Part shown: positions 40,813 to 48,705 of the stretch, in pieces
Position numbering within the stretch: the stretch's first letter is position 1
Layout: every line of letters starts with the position of its first letter
DNA from: Streptomyces malaysiensis subsp. samsunensis
GTDB lineage: Bacteria > Actinomycetota > Actinomycetes > Streptomycetales > Streptomycetaceae
Direction of reading: 5' to 3'
Length of the DNA stretch: 64,000 nt
NCBI RefSeq assembly: GCF_024519315.1
Contig: NZ_JANIIC010000030.1
Location: 55,154-119,153 of the forward strand
Position numbers and translations under genes: made by a program
The notes under the pieces: generated by a model
Told to the model about the DNA's origin: nothing
Database searches by the model: none
Seen by the model: only the letters and a program-made list of their open reading frames with translations

Positions 40813-41741
40813 AGCCCGCCGCCTTCGATTACGTCGTACCCCGCACCGTGCCCGAGGCCGTCGACGCTCTGGGGAACGGGGGCCGCAAGGCCCAGGTCCT
40901 GGCCGGCGGCCAGAGCCTGCTTCTAGAGATGCACCTGGAGCGCATCCGTCCCGACCTGGTCGTCGACATCAACCGCATCCCGGAACTCGACGACATGCAG
41001 ATCACTGACAACGCCCTGCGGGTCGGCGCCCTCATCAGGCACCATGTCTTCGAGTCCGAGCAGGCCGTGCCAGGTCCGCTCGGCTCGTTGTTCTCCCTCG
41101 CTGTCGTCAACATCGCCCACCCGCCCATCCGGTCCCGGGGAACCATGGTGGGCAGCTTCGGCTGGGGACATCCCGCGTCCGAGTGGTGCGCCATCGCCAT
41201 GGCCCTGGACGCCGACATCCGGCTGCAAGGACCCGAAGGCGCCCGTACCGTCGCGGCACGCGACTACTTCCACGGTCCCCTCAAGACCGCCCGCCGCCCC
41301 GGAGAGCTGATCACCTCCGTGCGGTACCCGCTGCTCGCCGAGCGCACCGGCGTCGGCTTCATCGAGCATCGACGTACGCATTTCTGCTTTGCCCAGGTAG
41401 CCGTGGCGGCCGTCCTCATCGTGCACGACGGAGTGATCAGCGAGGCACGCATCGGACTGGTCAACTGCGCCGACCGGCCGCTGAGGGCGCACGCCGCCGA
41501 GCAGGCCCTGACCGGTGTCGGGATCGGACCGCCGACGGACGGGTACCGGCTGCCCGAGGACCATCCGTTCACCCGGGCGGGTCGGATTGCCGCGGAGCAG
41601 GACGCCGCACCTCTGGCGGAGCCGTACGCGGACCTCGAATACCGGCGGCATGCCATCGCCGTGGTGGCTGCCAGGACACTGTGCCAGGCGGCGAACGACC
41701 ACCGGTCTCGCGTCGGCAGGACCAAGGGAGACAGTCAATGA
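40809..41741 (+). CDS. Molybdenum hydroxylase FAD-binding (medium) subunit
   Basis: The 310-residue protein from GTG 40809 (overlap GTGA with the large subunit) shows the FAD-binding VLAGGQSLLLEMHLERIRPD (about 30-49) and IRSRGTMVGSFGWGHPASEW (about 106-120). The second is the family's TxGG-type loop, here in the form RGTMVGS. The CO-dehydrogenase flavoprotein C-terminal domain follows (VAAVLIVHDGVISEARIGL). It passes electrons from the Fe-S subunit to the acceptor. Its stop overlaps the next start (ATGA). Confidence 0.88.
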   Translation: MKPAAFDYVVPRTVPEAVDALGNGGRKAQVLAGGQSLLLEMHLERIRPDLVVDINRIPELDDMQITDNALRVGALIRHHVFESEQAVPGPLGSLFSLAVVNIAHPPIRSRGTMVGSFGWGHPASEWCAIAMALDADIRLQGPEGARTVAARDYFHGPLKTARRPGELITSVRYPLLAERTGVGFIEHRRTHFCFAQVAVAAVLIVHDGVISEARIGLVNCADRPLRAHAAEQALTGVGIGPPTDGYRLPEDHPFTRAGRIAAEQDAAPLAEPYADLEYRRHAIAVVAARTLCQAANDHRSRVGRTKGDSQ

Positions 41742-42220
41742 AGATCACCCTCACCGTGAACGGGGAGGAGTTCCCGCTCGACGTGGAGCCTCGGCGCATC
41801 CTGGCCGACGTGCTGCGGGAGGACTGCGGGCTCACCGGTACCCACCTGGGCTGCGAGCACGGTGTGTGTGGCGCCTGCACCGTGCTCGTGGACGGTGAGG
41901 CAGTACGCGCCTGCCTGATGCTCGCCGTGCAGTGCGACGGCGGGTCGGTCCGGACCGTGGAGGGACTCACCGGTTCGGACGGCGAGCCCAGCGCGCTGCA
42001 GCGCGCCTTTTCCACCGAACACGCGCTGCAGTGCGGCTTCTGCACACCGGGATTCCTGATGGTGGCCGCCGGGGCGCTGGAGGCCGACTCCACCCTTGCC
42101 GATCACCCCGAGCGCGTGGACCATATCGTCGGATCCAACATCTGCCGATGCACCGGCTACGAACCCATCCGCCGCGCGATCATGCGGGCAGCGCAAGAAC
42201 AACAGCAGGCCACGACCTGA
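41738..42220 (+). CDS. Molybdenum hydroxylase [2Fe-2S] (small) subunit
   Basis: The 160-residue protein from ATG 41738 has the plant-type [2Fe-2S] site Cys39, Cys44, Cys47 and Cys59 (CEHGVCGACTVLVDG). The C-terminal helical [2Fe-2S] site has Cys99, Cys102, Cys136 and Cys138 (CGFCTPGF, CRCTGY). It transfers electrons from the molybdenum centre to FAD. It completes a three-subunit enzyme. Accessory factors such as a MobA-like cytidylyltransferase or XdhC chaperone are not present in the window. Confidence 0.92.
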   Translation: MKITLTVNGEEFPLDVEPRRILADVLREDCGLTGTHLGCEHGVCGACTVLVDGEAVRACLMLAVQCDGGSVRTVEGLTGSDGEPSALQRAFSTEHALQCGFCTPGFLMVAAGALEADSTLADHPERVDHIVGSNICRCTGYEPIRRAIMRAAQEQQQATT

Positions 42221-42268
42221 CCCTGCCGCACGACGACCCCACCGGCAGGCGTCGGTTGAGGAGCAGAC

Positions 42269-43258
42269 ATGGCTGTAACGGGAAGCGTCCGCGCCGGAGT
42301 CATCGACGTCCACGCGCACTGGCTGCCTCGGGAACTGCTCTCCCTCCCGCCGGGCTCTCCCCTGGGCGGCATGAACGACCGTGACGGAGAGCTGTACCTG
42401 GGCGGGAACCCGTTGTTCTTCCCCACCGCGGCGATGACCGACATCGACGCGGTCGTCACCGACACGCTGAAGGTCGGCCTGGGCGCCCGCGCCGTCTCAG
42501 CGCCACCCTTCGCCTTCCCCGTCCACACGCCGTCAGAGGCGGACGACTACGTCTCGGCCTACAACGACCGGCTCGCGGAAGCTGTCTCCTCCTCCGCCGG
42601 CACCCTGGTCGGACTCGGGCTGACCCGCGTGGACAACGTGGACGCCGCCCGTCGCGAGATGACCCGCTTGACCGCTATGGAGGGCATCGCAGGTGTCGCC
42701 GTCCCGCCCCTGGTCCAGGGGCAGTCCTACGGCGACGGTGTCATGCGGGAGGTACTGGCTGTCGCCGCCGAAGCGGACCTGGCCGTCCTCGTCCACCCGA
42801 TGCAGCTGCCACGGCCGGAGTGGAAGGACCACTACCTGGCCAACCTGATCGGCAACCCGGTGGAAACCACGACCGCCGTGGCATCGGTGATCCTCAGCGG
42901 AGTCATGGAGGAACTACCGAACCTGCGCATCTGCTTCGTCCACGGCGGGGGCTGCGCACCGTCATTGCTCGGGCGATGGGAACACGGATGGCGGTCACGG
43001 GAAGACGTACGCCAGGGGAGCGGCCGCCCGCCGACTGACTCGTTCGCCAAGCTGTACTTCGACACGGTCACCCACGACCCCCAGGTACTGCGGCTGCTGA
43101 CAGCCCATGCCACACCGGATCGCATCCTGTGCGGGAGCGACTATCCCTTCGACATGGCGCAGCCGGCCCCAGTCCGCTTCCTTCTGGATCACGGCCTCGA
43201 CGCCAGGACGCTCGAAGCGAACGGCCGCGCATTCCTCGGCATCCACAGCCCTGCCTGA
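42269..43258 (+). CDS. Amidohydrolase-2 (ACMSD-type) decarboxylase-like protein, copy 2
   Basis: The 329-residue TIM-barrel protein has His15 and His17 (DVHAHWLP), His near 176 (HPMQLPRPEW), His near 224 (VHGGGCAP) and Asp near 290 (CGSDYPFD), the metal and catalytic set of ACMSD, gamma-resorcylate decarboxylase and PicC-type enzymes. Non-oxidative decarboxylation of a hydroxylated aromatic or pyridine carboxylate is the most likely reaction. It follows the Mo hydroxylase by 48 bases and precedes a DHPH-like hydroxylase. It is a close paralogue of 25849-26823, so one duplicated gene pair serves two modules. Confidence 0.87.
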   Translation: MAVTGSVRAGVIDVHAHWLPRELLSLPPGSPLGGMNDRDGELYLGGNPLFFPTAAMTDIDAVVTDTLKVGLGARAVSAPPFAFPVHTPSEADDYVSAYNDRLAEAVSSSAGTLVGLGLTRVDNVDAARREMTRLTAMEGIAGVAVPPLVQGQSYGDGVMREVLAVAAEADLAVLVHPMQLPRPEWKDHYLANLIGNPVETTTAVASVILSGVMEELPNLRICFVHGGGCAPSLLGRWEHGWRSREDVRQGSGRPPTDSFAKLYFDTVTHDPQVLRLLTAHATPDRILCGSDYPFDMAQPAPVRFLLDHGLDARTLEANGRAFLGIHSPA

Positions 43259-43358
43259 GGGTTCTCCCGCTCTCTCTCCTCGGGCACTCGGTTGCTCGAG
43301 GGGAATCCGATTCCGAAGGCCCGCACTCGCGAGGCGGCGGAGGTGTGTGATTCCAGAG

Positions 43359-44516
43359 ATGAATGCCTTCACAACGCTGGTCATCGGCGGATCCGTCGGC
43401 GGCCTGGCGGCGGCGCATGAGCTGCGGGCCGTTGGCGCGGAGGTCGCTGTGTACGAGCGGTCGGTGGGCAAGACGTCCGCCCGCGGCGCCGGCATCGTCA
43501 TGCAACCGGAGACCGAGGCGCTGCTGAGCCGCCTGGGCGTACCAGCGCAGTCGGTGAGCGTCGAACTGCACGAGCGCCAGCAACTGCACACGCATGGCAA
43601 AGCCGCGCGCTACGAGGCTCCACAACTCATGACCGCATGGGACACCCTCTACCGTGCGCTGCGAGAACCCCTCGCCGGAATGTGCTACCGCCTGGACAGC
43701 ACACTCACTCGCGTACACGTGGACGGCCACGACGTCACCGCCGAGTTCTCCGACGGGTATACCGCGCGTGGCAACTTCCTGGTGGGCGCCGACGGAATCG
43801 GGTCGGCCGCCCGCAAACTGCTCGACTCCGCCACCCGCCCTATGTACGCCGGCTACGTAGCCTGGCGTGGTCTGGAACCCGAATCCGCGCTGCCGGGTGA
43901 TCTGCTGGACCTTCTCTCGGGCCGCTTCACGTTCTTCACGTCGAGCGGAATGCAAATGCTCTGCTACCTGGTTCCCGGCGCCAACGGCGAGCGGGAAGAG
44001 GGCTCACGGCGCGTCAACTGGGTCTGGTACGTGAACGTCGCCGAGCCGAACGTGCCGAAACTCCTCACCGGCCGCTCCGGAAGACGCTTCGCACACTTCC
44101 TGCCGCCGGGCGAGTTGCTACCGGAAACCGTCGAGCAGGTCGCGCACCAGGCAGACGCCTCGCTTCCACGGGCCTTCGCCGAGCTGATTCGCCTGTCGGA
44201 CGTCTTCATGCAACCGGTGCTCGACCTTCCCCCTCGGCGCATGGTGGCCGACCACGCGGCATTGATCGGCGATGCGGCGGGCACGGTCCGGCCCCACACC
44301 GCCTCGGGGACGTCCAAGGCGTTCGGTGACGCCGCAGGCCTGGCAACAGCCCTGCGAGGGTGGACCCTGACGCAGCCGCTTCCCGCCGCCGAACTGGAAA
44401 ACTGGGAGGCGCGGCGCCTCGACCGCCTGCTCAGGTTGTCCGAGATCGGGCTCGAGCTGGCAGAGAGATCCACGTTGGGCGCACGCGTGGGCAGCCAGTT
44501 CTTCACATCGGATTGA
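43359..44516 (+). CDS. FAD monooxygenase related to 2,6-dihydroxypyridine 3-monooxygenase, copy 2
   Basis: The protein is 385 residues from ATG 43359. A GTG at 43347, directly after GGCGGAGG, would add four residues and may be used instead. It has the dinucleotide site GGSVGG, TSARGAGIVMQPETEALLSR, MYAGYVAWRGLEPE and the second FAD motif GDAAGTVRPHTASGTSKAFGD. These are the DHPH family features also seen at 27348. It probably hydroxylates the ring of a hydroxypyridine or phenolic acid with NADH and O2. It is the last gene of the Mo hydroxylase operon. Confidence 0.85.
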   Translation: MNAFTTLVIGGSVGGLAAAHELRAVGAEVAVYERSVGKTSARGAGIVMQPETEALLSRLGVPAQSVSVELHERQQLHTHGKAARYEAPQLMTAWDTLYRALREPLAGMCYRLDSTLTRVHVDGHDVTAEFSDGYTARGNFLVGADGIGSAARKLLDSATRPMYAGYVAWRGLEPESALPGDLLDLLSGRFTFFTSSGMQMLCYLVPGANGEREEGSRRVNWVWYVNVAEPNVPKLLTGRSGRRFAHFLPPGELLPETVEQVAHQADASLPRAFAELIRLSDVFMQPVLDLPPRRMVADHAALIGDAAGTVRPHTASGTSKAFGDAAGLATALRGWTLTQPLPAAELENWEARRLDRLLRLSEIGLELAERSTLGARVGSQFFTSD

Positions 44517-44790
44517 CCCCGAAGGCCGCGTCCCGGGAAACAACCCGTTCCAGCTTCAGTGGTTGTTGTCGTTCCGATCTTCAGGGGTGTGCGTCGAACG
44601 GGAGTCTCGATCGGGTGATCGCAGCTGGTCGCGGGCATGAAGGCAGGGCCTCTTGGCAGCTCGGGGCGCGAAGCCATCCGAGACCCAGGAGACCCTGTTG
44701 CCGCAGTTCTCCGTGCTCGCGCCGGGGGAGTTCAACTCGGCCTCTCCGCCGTGTGATTGTGCCGCCCATCGGTTCGGGAACGCAACCGAT
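44517..44790. other. Intergenic stretch with no recognisable gene
   Basis: No hairpin terminator or domain was seen after the monooxygenase stop. The right part leads into the IS5 remnant. Confidence 0.35.
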
Positions 44791-44955
44791 CACCCGGAAC
44801 GTGTTCGGCGGTATCCGTCGGACATGACGGACGCGGAGTGGGAGACGGCCCGGCCGCTGTTGCCGGTGCCGGCCTGGCCGTGCGGCCGGGGCGGACAGCC
44901 GGAGGGTACTGCCGCCGCACGATGCTGAACGCGATCCGCGTGCGGACACGCGGCC
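44791..44955 (+). mobile_element. IS5-family transposase N-terminal remnant
   Basis: VRRYPSDMTDAEWETARPLL and PVPAWPCGRGGQPEG form the standard start of an IS5/IS1182-like transposase. YCRRTMLNAIRV continues it one frame over, so a base is lost near 44908. Homology ends at about 44955, where unrelated sequence (a DUF305 fragment) begins. Confidence 0.7.
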
Positions 44956-44999
44956 ATGTCCGGCTGGCTGAAGTCTTGGGGCGAGAAGGGCCTCGCGGC

Positions 45000-45266
45000 A
45001 TGGGGGGCATGGACCACGGCAGCGCCTCGCCCATGCCCGGCATGATGGACGACCAGCAGATGAACGAGATGAAGCATGCCTCCGGCAGGGCATTCGACAC
45101 CATGTTCCTGACCATGATGATCAAGCACCACGAGGGCGCCGTCCAACTGGGCAAGGCCGAGAAGAAGCAAGGAGCCTACGGCCCCGCCAAGGCACTCGCC
45201 GACGACATCATCACCACCCGGACCGCACAGATCATCCAGATGCGGAAGATGCCCGGGACGGATTGA
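45000..45266 (+). pseudogene. DUF305-family fragment
   Basis: The 88 residues contain AFDTMFLTMMIKHHEGAVQL and AKALADDIITTRTAQIIQM, the conserved C-terminal helix pair of DUF305 proteins (M-I-x-H-H-x-G-A). These are usually secreted and linked to metal, often copper, handling. An upstream Met/Gly/His-rich linker is present (GGMDHGSASPMPGMMDDQQM). The export signal and first half are missing and the frame is fused to IS5 sequence, so it is probably a remnant, although a short cytosolic product from ATG 45000 is possible. Confidence 0.6.
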
Positions 45267-45329
45267 CCCCGGGTACGGGAAGGCGGCACCTGTGCGGACC
45301 AGCCGGGCTCAGGGGGAGGAGTCGGATGG

Positions 45330-46015
45330 CGCGCACCGAGTACCCCTGCCCGCGGCGGATCCCGGCCGCCGCGCAGCGCCTCGTGGAGTGTGGAGTCCCG
45401 GGGGCCCTGAAGGTGGTCGGCGAGCAGGCCGGGCACGTCGGTGGCGTGCGGCTGCTCGGGAGCCTGCTCCTGGTCCTCGATGTCGGTGGCCACGACGCCA
45501 GGTTCCTCCAGGACATCGCCGATACCGCGGGCGCCGGCCGCGTCGAGCACACGGCGGATGGTCTTGGGTGCGACGTCGTACTGCCGGGCGAGCCTCTTCA
45601 CCTTGGCGTCCTTGGCGTACGCGTCGACGACGTCGGCCGCCTTGTCCTCGCCGAGCGCGGCCGGGCGCCCCAGTGTCTTGCCCGCGGCTCGGTGGCGGCG
45701 ACGCCTTCCTTCGTGTTCTCCGAGATCAGGTCGCGCTGGAACTCCAGGACCCCGGCGAGCATCGTGACGAACAGCTTGGTCTGCGGGTCGTCGGCCGCGA
45801 GATCGAAGCCGGACCATGCGCCGGTCGCGATGTGCGGGTGCAGGCCGCGCCGCTGGAGGACTCCCGGATCTGGATGACGTCCTTGGCCGAGCGGAACAGC
45901 CGCGCGGCATCCGCGATGCGGATGGTGACGCCGACCGCTGCTTCGTCGAGCAGCGTGCGGAACCCCGATTGCGTCCCACTGCGGGCCGCCGACGGGCGTT
46001 CGGCCGGGACGGAGA
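45330..46015 (-). pseudogene. Serine recombinase (resolvase/invertase) remnant
   Basis: Minus-strand pieces in three frames give FRTLLDEAAVGVTIRIADAA, SGFDLAADDPQTKLFVTMLA, GVLEFQRDLISENTKEGVAA, then GRPAALGEDKAADVVDAYAK and RLARQYDVAPKTIRRVLDAA. These are the end of the resolvase catalytic domain, the long E helix and the helix-turn-helix. The catalytic Ser region is not visible and several frame changes occur. Additional acidic sequence follows the helix-turn-helix. It is a dead site-specific recombinase, consistent with past mobile DNA here. Confidence 0.65.
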
Positions 46016-46112
46016 CCGACGCGGCCGGCCTCCCGCTGTAGGCGGCCCGGTCGCTGTCCCCTGGAGACGGACAAAGCCAACTGACCCCTGCCCTCCCGGT
46101 GCTCAGGGAATC

Positions 46113-46148
46113 ACGACGGCCGCCCGGCTCGATCCGGGCGGCCGTCGT
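46113..46148. terminator. Hairpin terminator with 15-bp stem
   Basis: ACGACGGCCGCCCGG (46113-46127) pairs with CCGGGCGGCCGTCGT (46134-46148) around CTCGAT. It lies 24 bases past the stop of the minus-strand gene 46172-47146. Confidence 0.75.
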
Positions 46149-46171
46149 CTGCTCGTCGTGTGCAGTGCTGG

Positions 46172-47146
46172 TCAGCCGTCAGCGGCGCGGGGGAGGCCGT
46201 CGTCCAGGACGATGCGGATGCTCTCACCTTGCCCGGCGACGTTGGCGAGTTCAGCCGCGATGCGGTTGTAGGAGGTCATGGCCAGTGCCCAGTCGCCCTC
46301 CAGCGGGGTGGCGGTGGAGCGGGTGTTCCACAGCTCGATCAGGAGGGCGATGAGGGAGCGTCCGGACAGGACGGTCAGGACGCGGCCTTCCTTGATGTTC
46401 TCGACATCGACAGCGGGAGGGATGCGGAAGTGGCTGTGGCCGACGGCCAGGGCGGCGAGCCACTCCCAGGTATCCCGGTGCGTGATCAGTTCCGCGGAGG
46501 CCACGCCGGCGGCCTTCAGCAGCAGGACCCCATGGGCGATCCGCGGATCCTCCACGCCGGCGGATGCCTGCGGAGTGGGGGCGGAAGGCTGTGCGGCGGA
46601 AGTGCCGGTGCCCCGGTAAGCGGCCTCGATGGCGTTCTTGAGAGCGAGGTCCTGGTCCTGGCTCCCGGCCTCGGGCTGCGGCCGGCGCTCAGTGTCCTCC
46701 ATGGTTCCCCCCGGTGAGTCGGTGTCGGATGAGACGGGTGGCTGCGCCGCGGCGGGGGCGGCGGAGCCGTAACCGGCATCCACCCCGGGCTCCGGCGGCG
46801 CAGTCTCCTCGGGATGCGTCTGCGCGCCATCGCCGGACTTCTCGCCTGCCCCCTCGGCCGGCGCGAGGGGCCGAAGGACGCCGACGAGGTCCAGCAGTTG
46901 CCGGAGTTCGCTCCGCGTGTCGTTCAGGTCGCTGATCATCCGGTCCTGGCGTCGACGTACCTCCCGGTTCTCCTCGCGCAGTCCGGTGATGCCCCCCTGG
47001 ATGAGTTCCAGGATCTTCAGGCGGCTCTGCGTGAGGTCCCCGTGCAGTGCGGTCAGCCCGACCGTCGGGTCATCGAGACGTTCGAGTTGCTTGCGTATCG
47101 CCTTCAGTTCCTCCATCGCGTCACCGAACGCGTCTTTCCACCTCAC
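46172..47146 (-). CDS. Hypothetical protein with N-terminal coiled coil
   Basis: The 324-residue protein has a helical, heptad-patterned N-terminus (about 1-95: EELKAIRKQLERLDD, LKILELIQGGITGLREEN, RRQDRMISDLNDTRSELRQL). A Pro/Ala/Glu-rich linker of roughly 95 residues follows. The folded C-terminal domain is about 195-320 (HGVLLLKAAGVASAELITHR, FRIPPAVDVENIKEGRVLTV, LIELWNTRSTATPLEGDWAL). I do not recognise the family. The clean frame, terminator and standard composition support a real gene. The coiled coil suggests oligomerisation or a scaffold role. Confidence 0.7.
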   Translation of the reverse strand: MRWKDAFGDAMEELKAIRKQLERLDDPTVGLTALHGDLTQSRLKILELIQGGITGLREENREVRRRQDRMISDLNDTRSELRQLLDLVGVLRPLAPAEGAGEKSGDGAQTHPEETAPPEPGVDAGYGSAAPAAAQPPVSSDTDSPGGTMEDTERRPQPEAGSQDQDLALKNAIEAAYRGTGTSAAQPSAPTPQASAGVEDPRIAHGVLLLKAAGVASAELITHRDTWEWLAALAVGHSHFRIPPAVDVENIKEGRVLTVLSGRSLIALLIELWNTRSTATPLEGDWALAMTSYNRIAAELANVAGQGESIRIVLDDGLPRAADG

Positions 47147-47212
47147 GTGACCCCCTTGTTACTCCGAGCAAGCGACCGCCCATAGCTCCCCGTAAAAACG
47201 TGGCGTGACACG

Positions 47213-47605
47213 ATGGTTTCCAGCCCTTCCCGGCGGGCCCTGGCGGCTGGTGCGGATGTACGACAAGTTCCGCAGTCGACGGAGAGGTCTGACCGGTTTG
47301 CGACGTTCCGTGGCAGGGCACCCGAGGAGGTCCGGGACGGTACCCACGTATACCGGTGGGCGGTCGGCGCCCCGGAGTTCGCCCACCGCGGCGATGTGCT
47401 GCTGCGCCCGCTGCCGGAGGGCCTGGCGCCGGGGTTCCCGCACGGGCCGCTCACTGTGCTGGACGGTGACGGTTCCGCGTACAGCGTGGGCGGGATCTTG
47501 CTGGACCGCCCGGCAGCCAGGTTCCCTGAGCTGGTGGAGCGTCCCCTGAAGCTGACCGGACCGGACCGGGCCGGGGCCTTCGCGGCTTCTGCCAGGGTGC
47601 TGTGA
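47213..47605 (+). CDS. Hypothetical protein
   Basis: The 130-residue frame has a protein-like middle and end (VYRWAVGAPEFAHRGDVLLR, GFPHGPLTVLDGDGSAYSVG, GILLDRPAARFPELVERPLK). I do not recognise the family, and it may be the C-terminal part of a larger gene whose start was lost. No clear ribosome site precedes the ATG at 47213. The neighbours are the divergent coiled-coil gene and a small coiled-coil gene downstream. Confidence 0.4.
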   Translation: MVSSPSRRALAAGADVRQVPQSTERSDRFATFRGRAPEEVRDGTHVYRWAVGAPEFAHRGDVLLRPLPEGLAPGFPHGPLTVLDGDGSAYSVGGILLDRPAARFPELVERPLKLTGPDRAGAFAASARVL

Positions 47606-47705
47606 CCGGGAGTATCGGCCACCCGGTCTGTTCTGAGACAATCGGGCCTGAGGCGGTCCGCAGAGACATGATCTGGAACGACGACACGCGAGCGAGGGAC
47701 CTCGG

Positions 47706-47891
47706 ATGCCTGAAGATCCGATCGGCCAGGAGATGGCCCGCATTCTCAATGAGAAGCTGCAGCGGGTGATCGACAGGCAGGCCGAGCAGACGATCGCGCT
47801 GGCCAACCATACGGCGGCGTTGGACCGGCTGGAGAAGGGGCAAGAGGAGCTGAAGGCGCTGCTGCGGCAGCTTCTTGAGCGCGATGGCTGA
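47706..47891 (+). CDS. Small coiled-coil protein (61 aa)
   Basis: The 61-residue protein is almost entirely helical with heptads: ARILNEKLQRVIDRQAEQTI and LDRLEKGQEELKALLRQLLE. AGGGA lies at a proper distance before ATG 47706. Small proteins of this type are frequent in Streptomyces accessory regions, but no function is known. It is followed 34 bases later by a second short coiled-coil gene. Confidence 0.55.
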   Translation: MPEDPIGQEMARILNEKLQRVIDRQAEQTIALANHTAALDRLEKGQEELKALLRQLLERDG

Positions 47892-47925
47892 TGCTGCCTG
47901 ACGCTCCGGCCGAGCTCTGGCAGGC

Positions 47926-48201
47926 ATGGCCGATCGCGGTGTCGCGGAGCCGCATGCGATGATGCGCGGCCACGCTCAGTGCCTCAACGCGCTCCGTGAG
48001 ACGCAGGTCGAGCATGAGGAGACGCTTCGGCGACATGGCCGGATGGTGGAGCGGCTGGCTCAAGTGGTGGGCGGTCTTGTGACCAGCGCTGACCAGCTCA
48101 CCGAGGCGTCCCCGCCAGCTGAGCGAGACGGCAGGCCGGCGCCAGACCGGGCAGTCCACCATCACGGCCCGGCGGGATGGCATGCCGCGCACACGGAATG
48201 A
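47926..48201 (+). CDS. Small coiled-coil protein (91 aa)
   Basis: Residues 15-60 are helical with heptad spacing (CLNALRETQVEHEETLRRHG, RMVERLAQVVGGLVTSADQL), and the last 30 are His/Pro-rich and probably disordered. An internal ATG at 47959 is an alternative start that gives the coiled coil directly. It resembles the preceding small protein in design. No family was recognised. Confidence 0.45.
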   Translation: MADRGVAEPHAMMRGHAQCLNALRETQVEHEETLRRHGRMVERLAQVVGGLVTSADQLTEASPPAERDGRPAPDRAVHHHGPAGWHAAHTE

Positions 48202-48634
48202 TTCACGCAAGTCCTGTGAGCAGCGGCCGGGCTGGGGCGCCCGCGACGTAGTGACCGCAGAGGAACGCTCTCACCTGACTTCGGCACCGCACCCGCACCT
48301 TTCTTGAGCTGACGCCTTCGTACGCGCCGGAGAGGCATTGGACGCCGTAGTTCCGGCATGGCCGGTCCCGGACGTTGGAGCGGTCGGTCGCGCGGATGCC
48401 CCTTGACGGAAAGCGGTGTGGGACGGGCCGCAGGCCCACTGGATTGACGCGTGGTGGCGGCGGTCAGCCGCTGCACGGTGATGGACCGGGGGCGAGCTCG
48501 TGAGCGTCGATCATGGCTGTGTGGCGGGCGGCGCGACGTGTGCGTCGGTGATCGGTGGCTGACGAGCCACGGGCCTATCGGCGGTCTCCGGCACAGCCGC
48601 GGTCACGGTAGTCAGCTGTTCGAACTGAATGGGC
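48202..48634. other. Intergenic region without a recognisable gene
   Basis: Only short frames typical of high-GC noise are present. No domain or promoter was identified. Confidence 0.4.
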
Positions 48635-48664
48635 GGCGCGGCCCGCCTGAGGGCGGGCCGCGCC
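48635..48664. terminator. Hairpin terminator after the alpha-amylase gene
   Basis: GGCGCGGCCCGCC (48635-48647) and its exact complement (48652-48664) form a 13-bp stem with loop TGAG. It lies about 40 bases past the amylase stop on the minus strand. Confidence 0.75.
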
Positions 48665-48705
48665 GTGACGTAGGTGAGCGGAGAGTGTGCTGGGGTGCTT
48701 ACAGG

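Noticed and set aside
43107..43358. Longer start of the second DHPH-like monooxygenase
   Set aside because: The extension overlaps the amidohydrolase. The flavin site would be displaced from the N-terminus.
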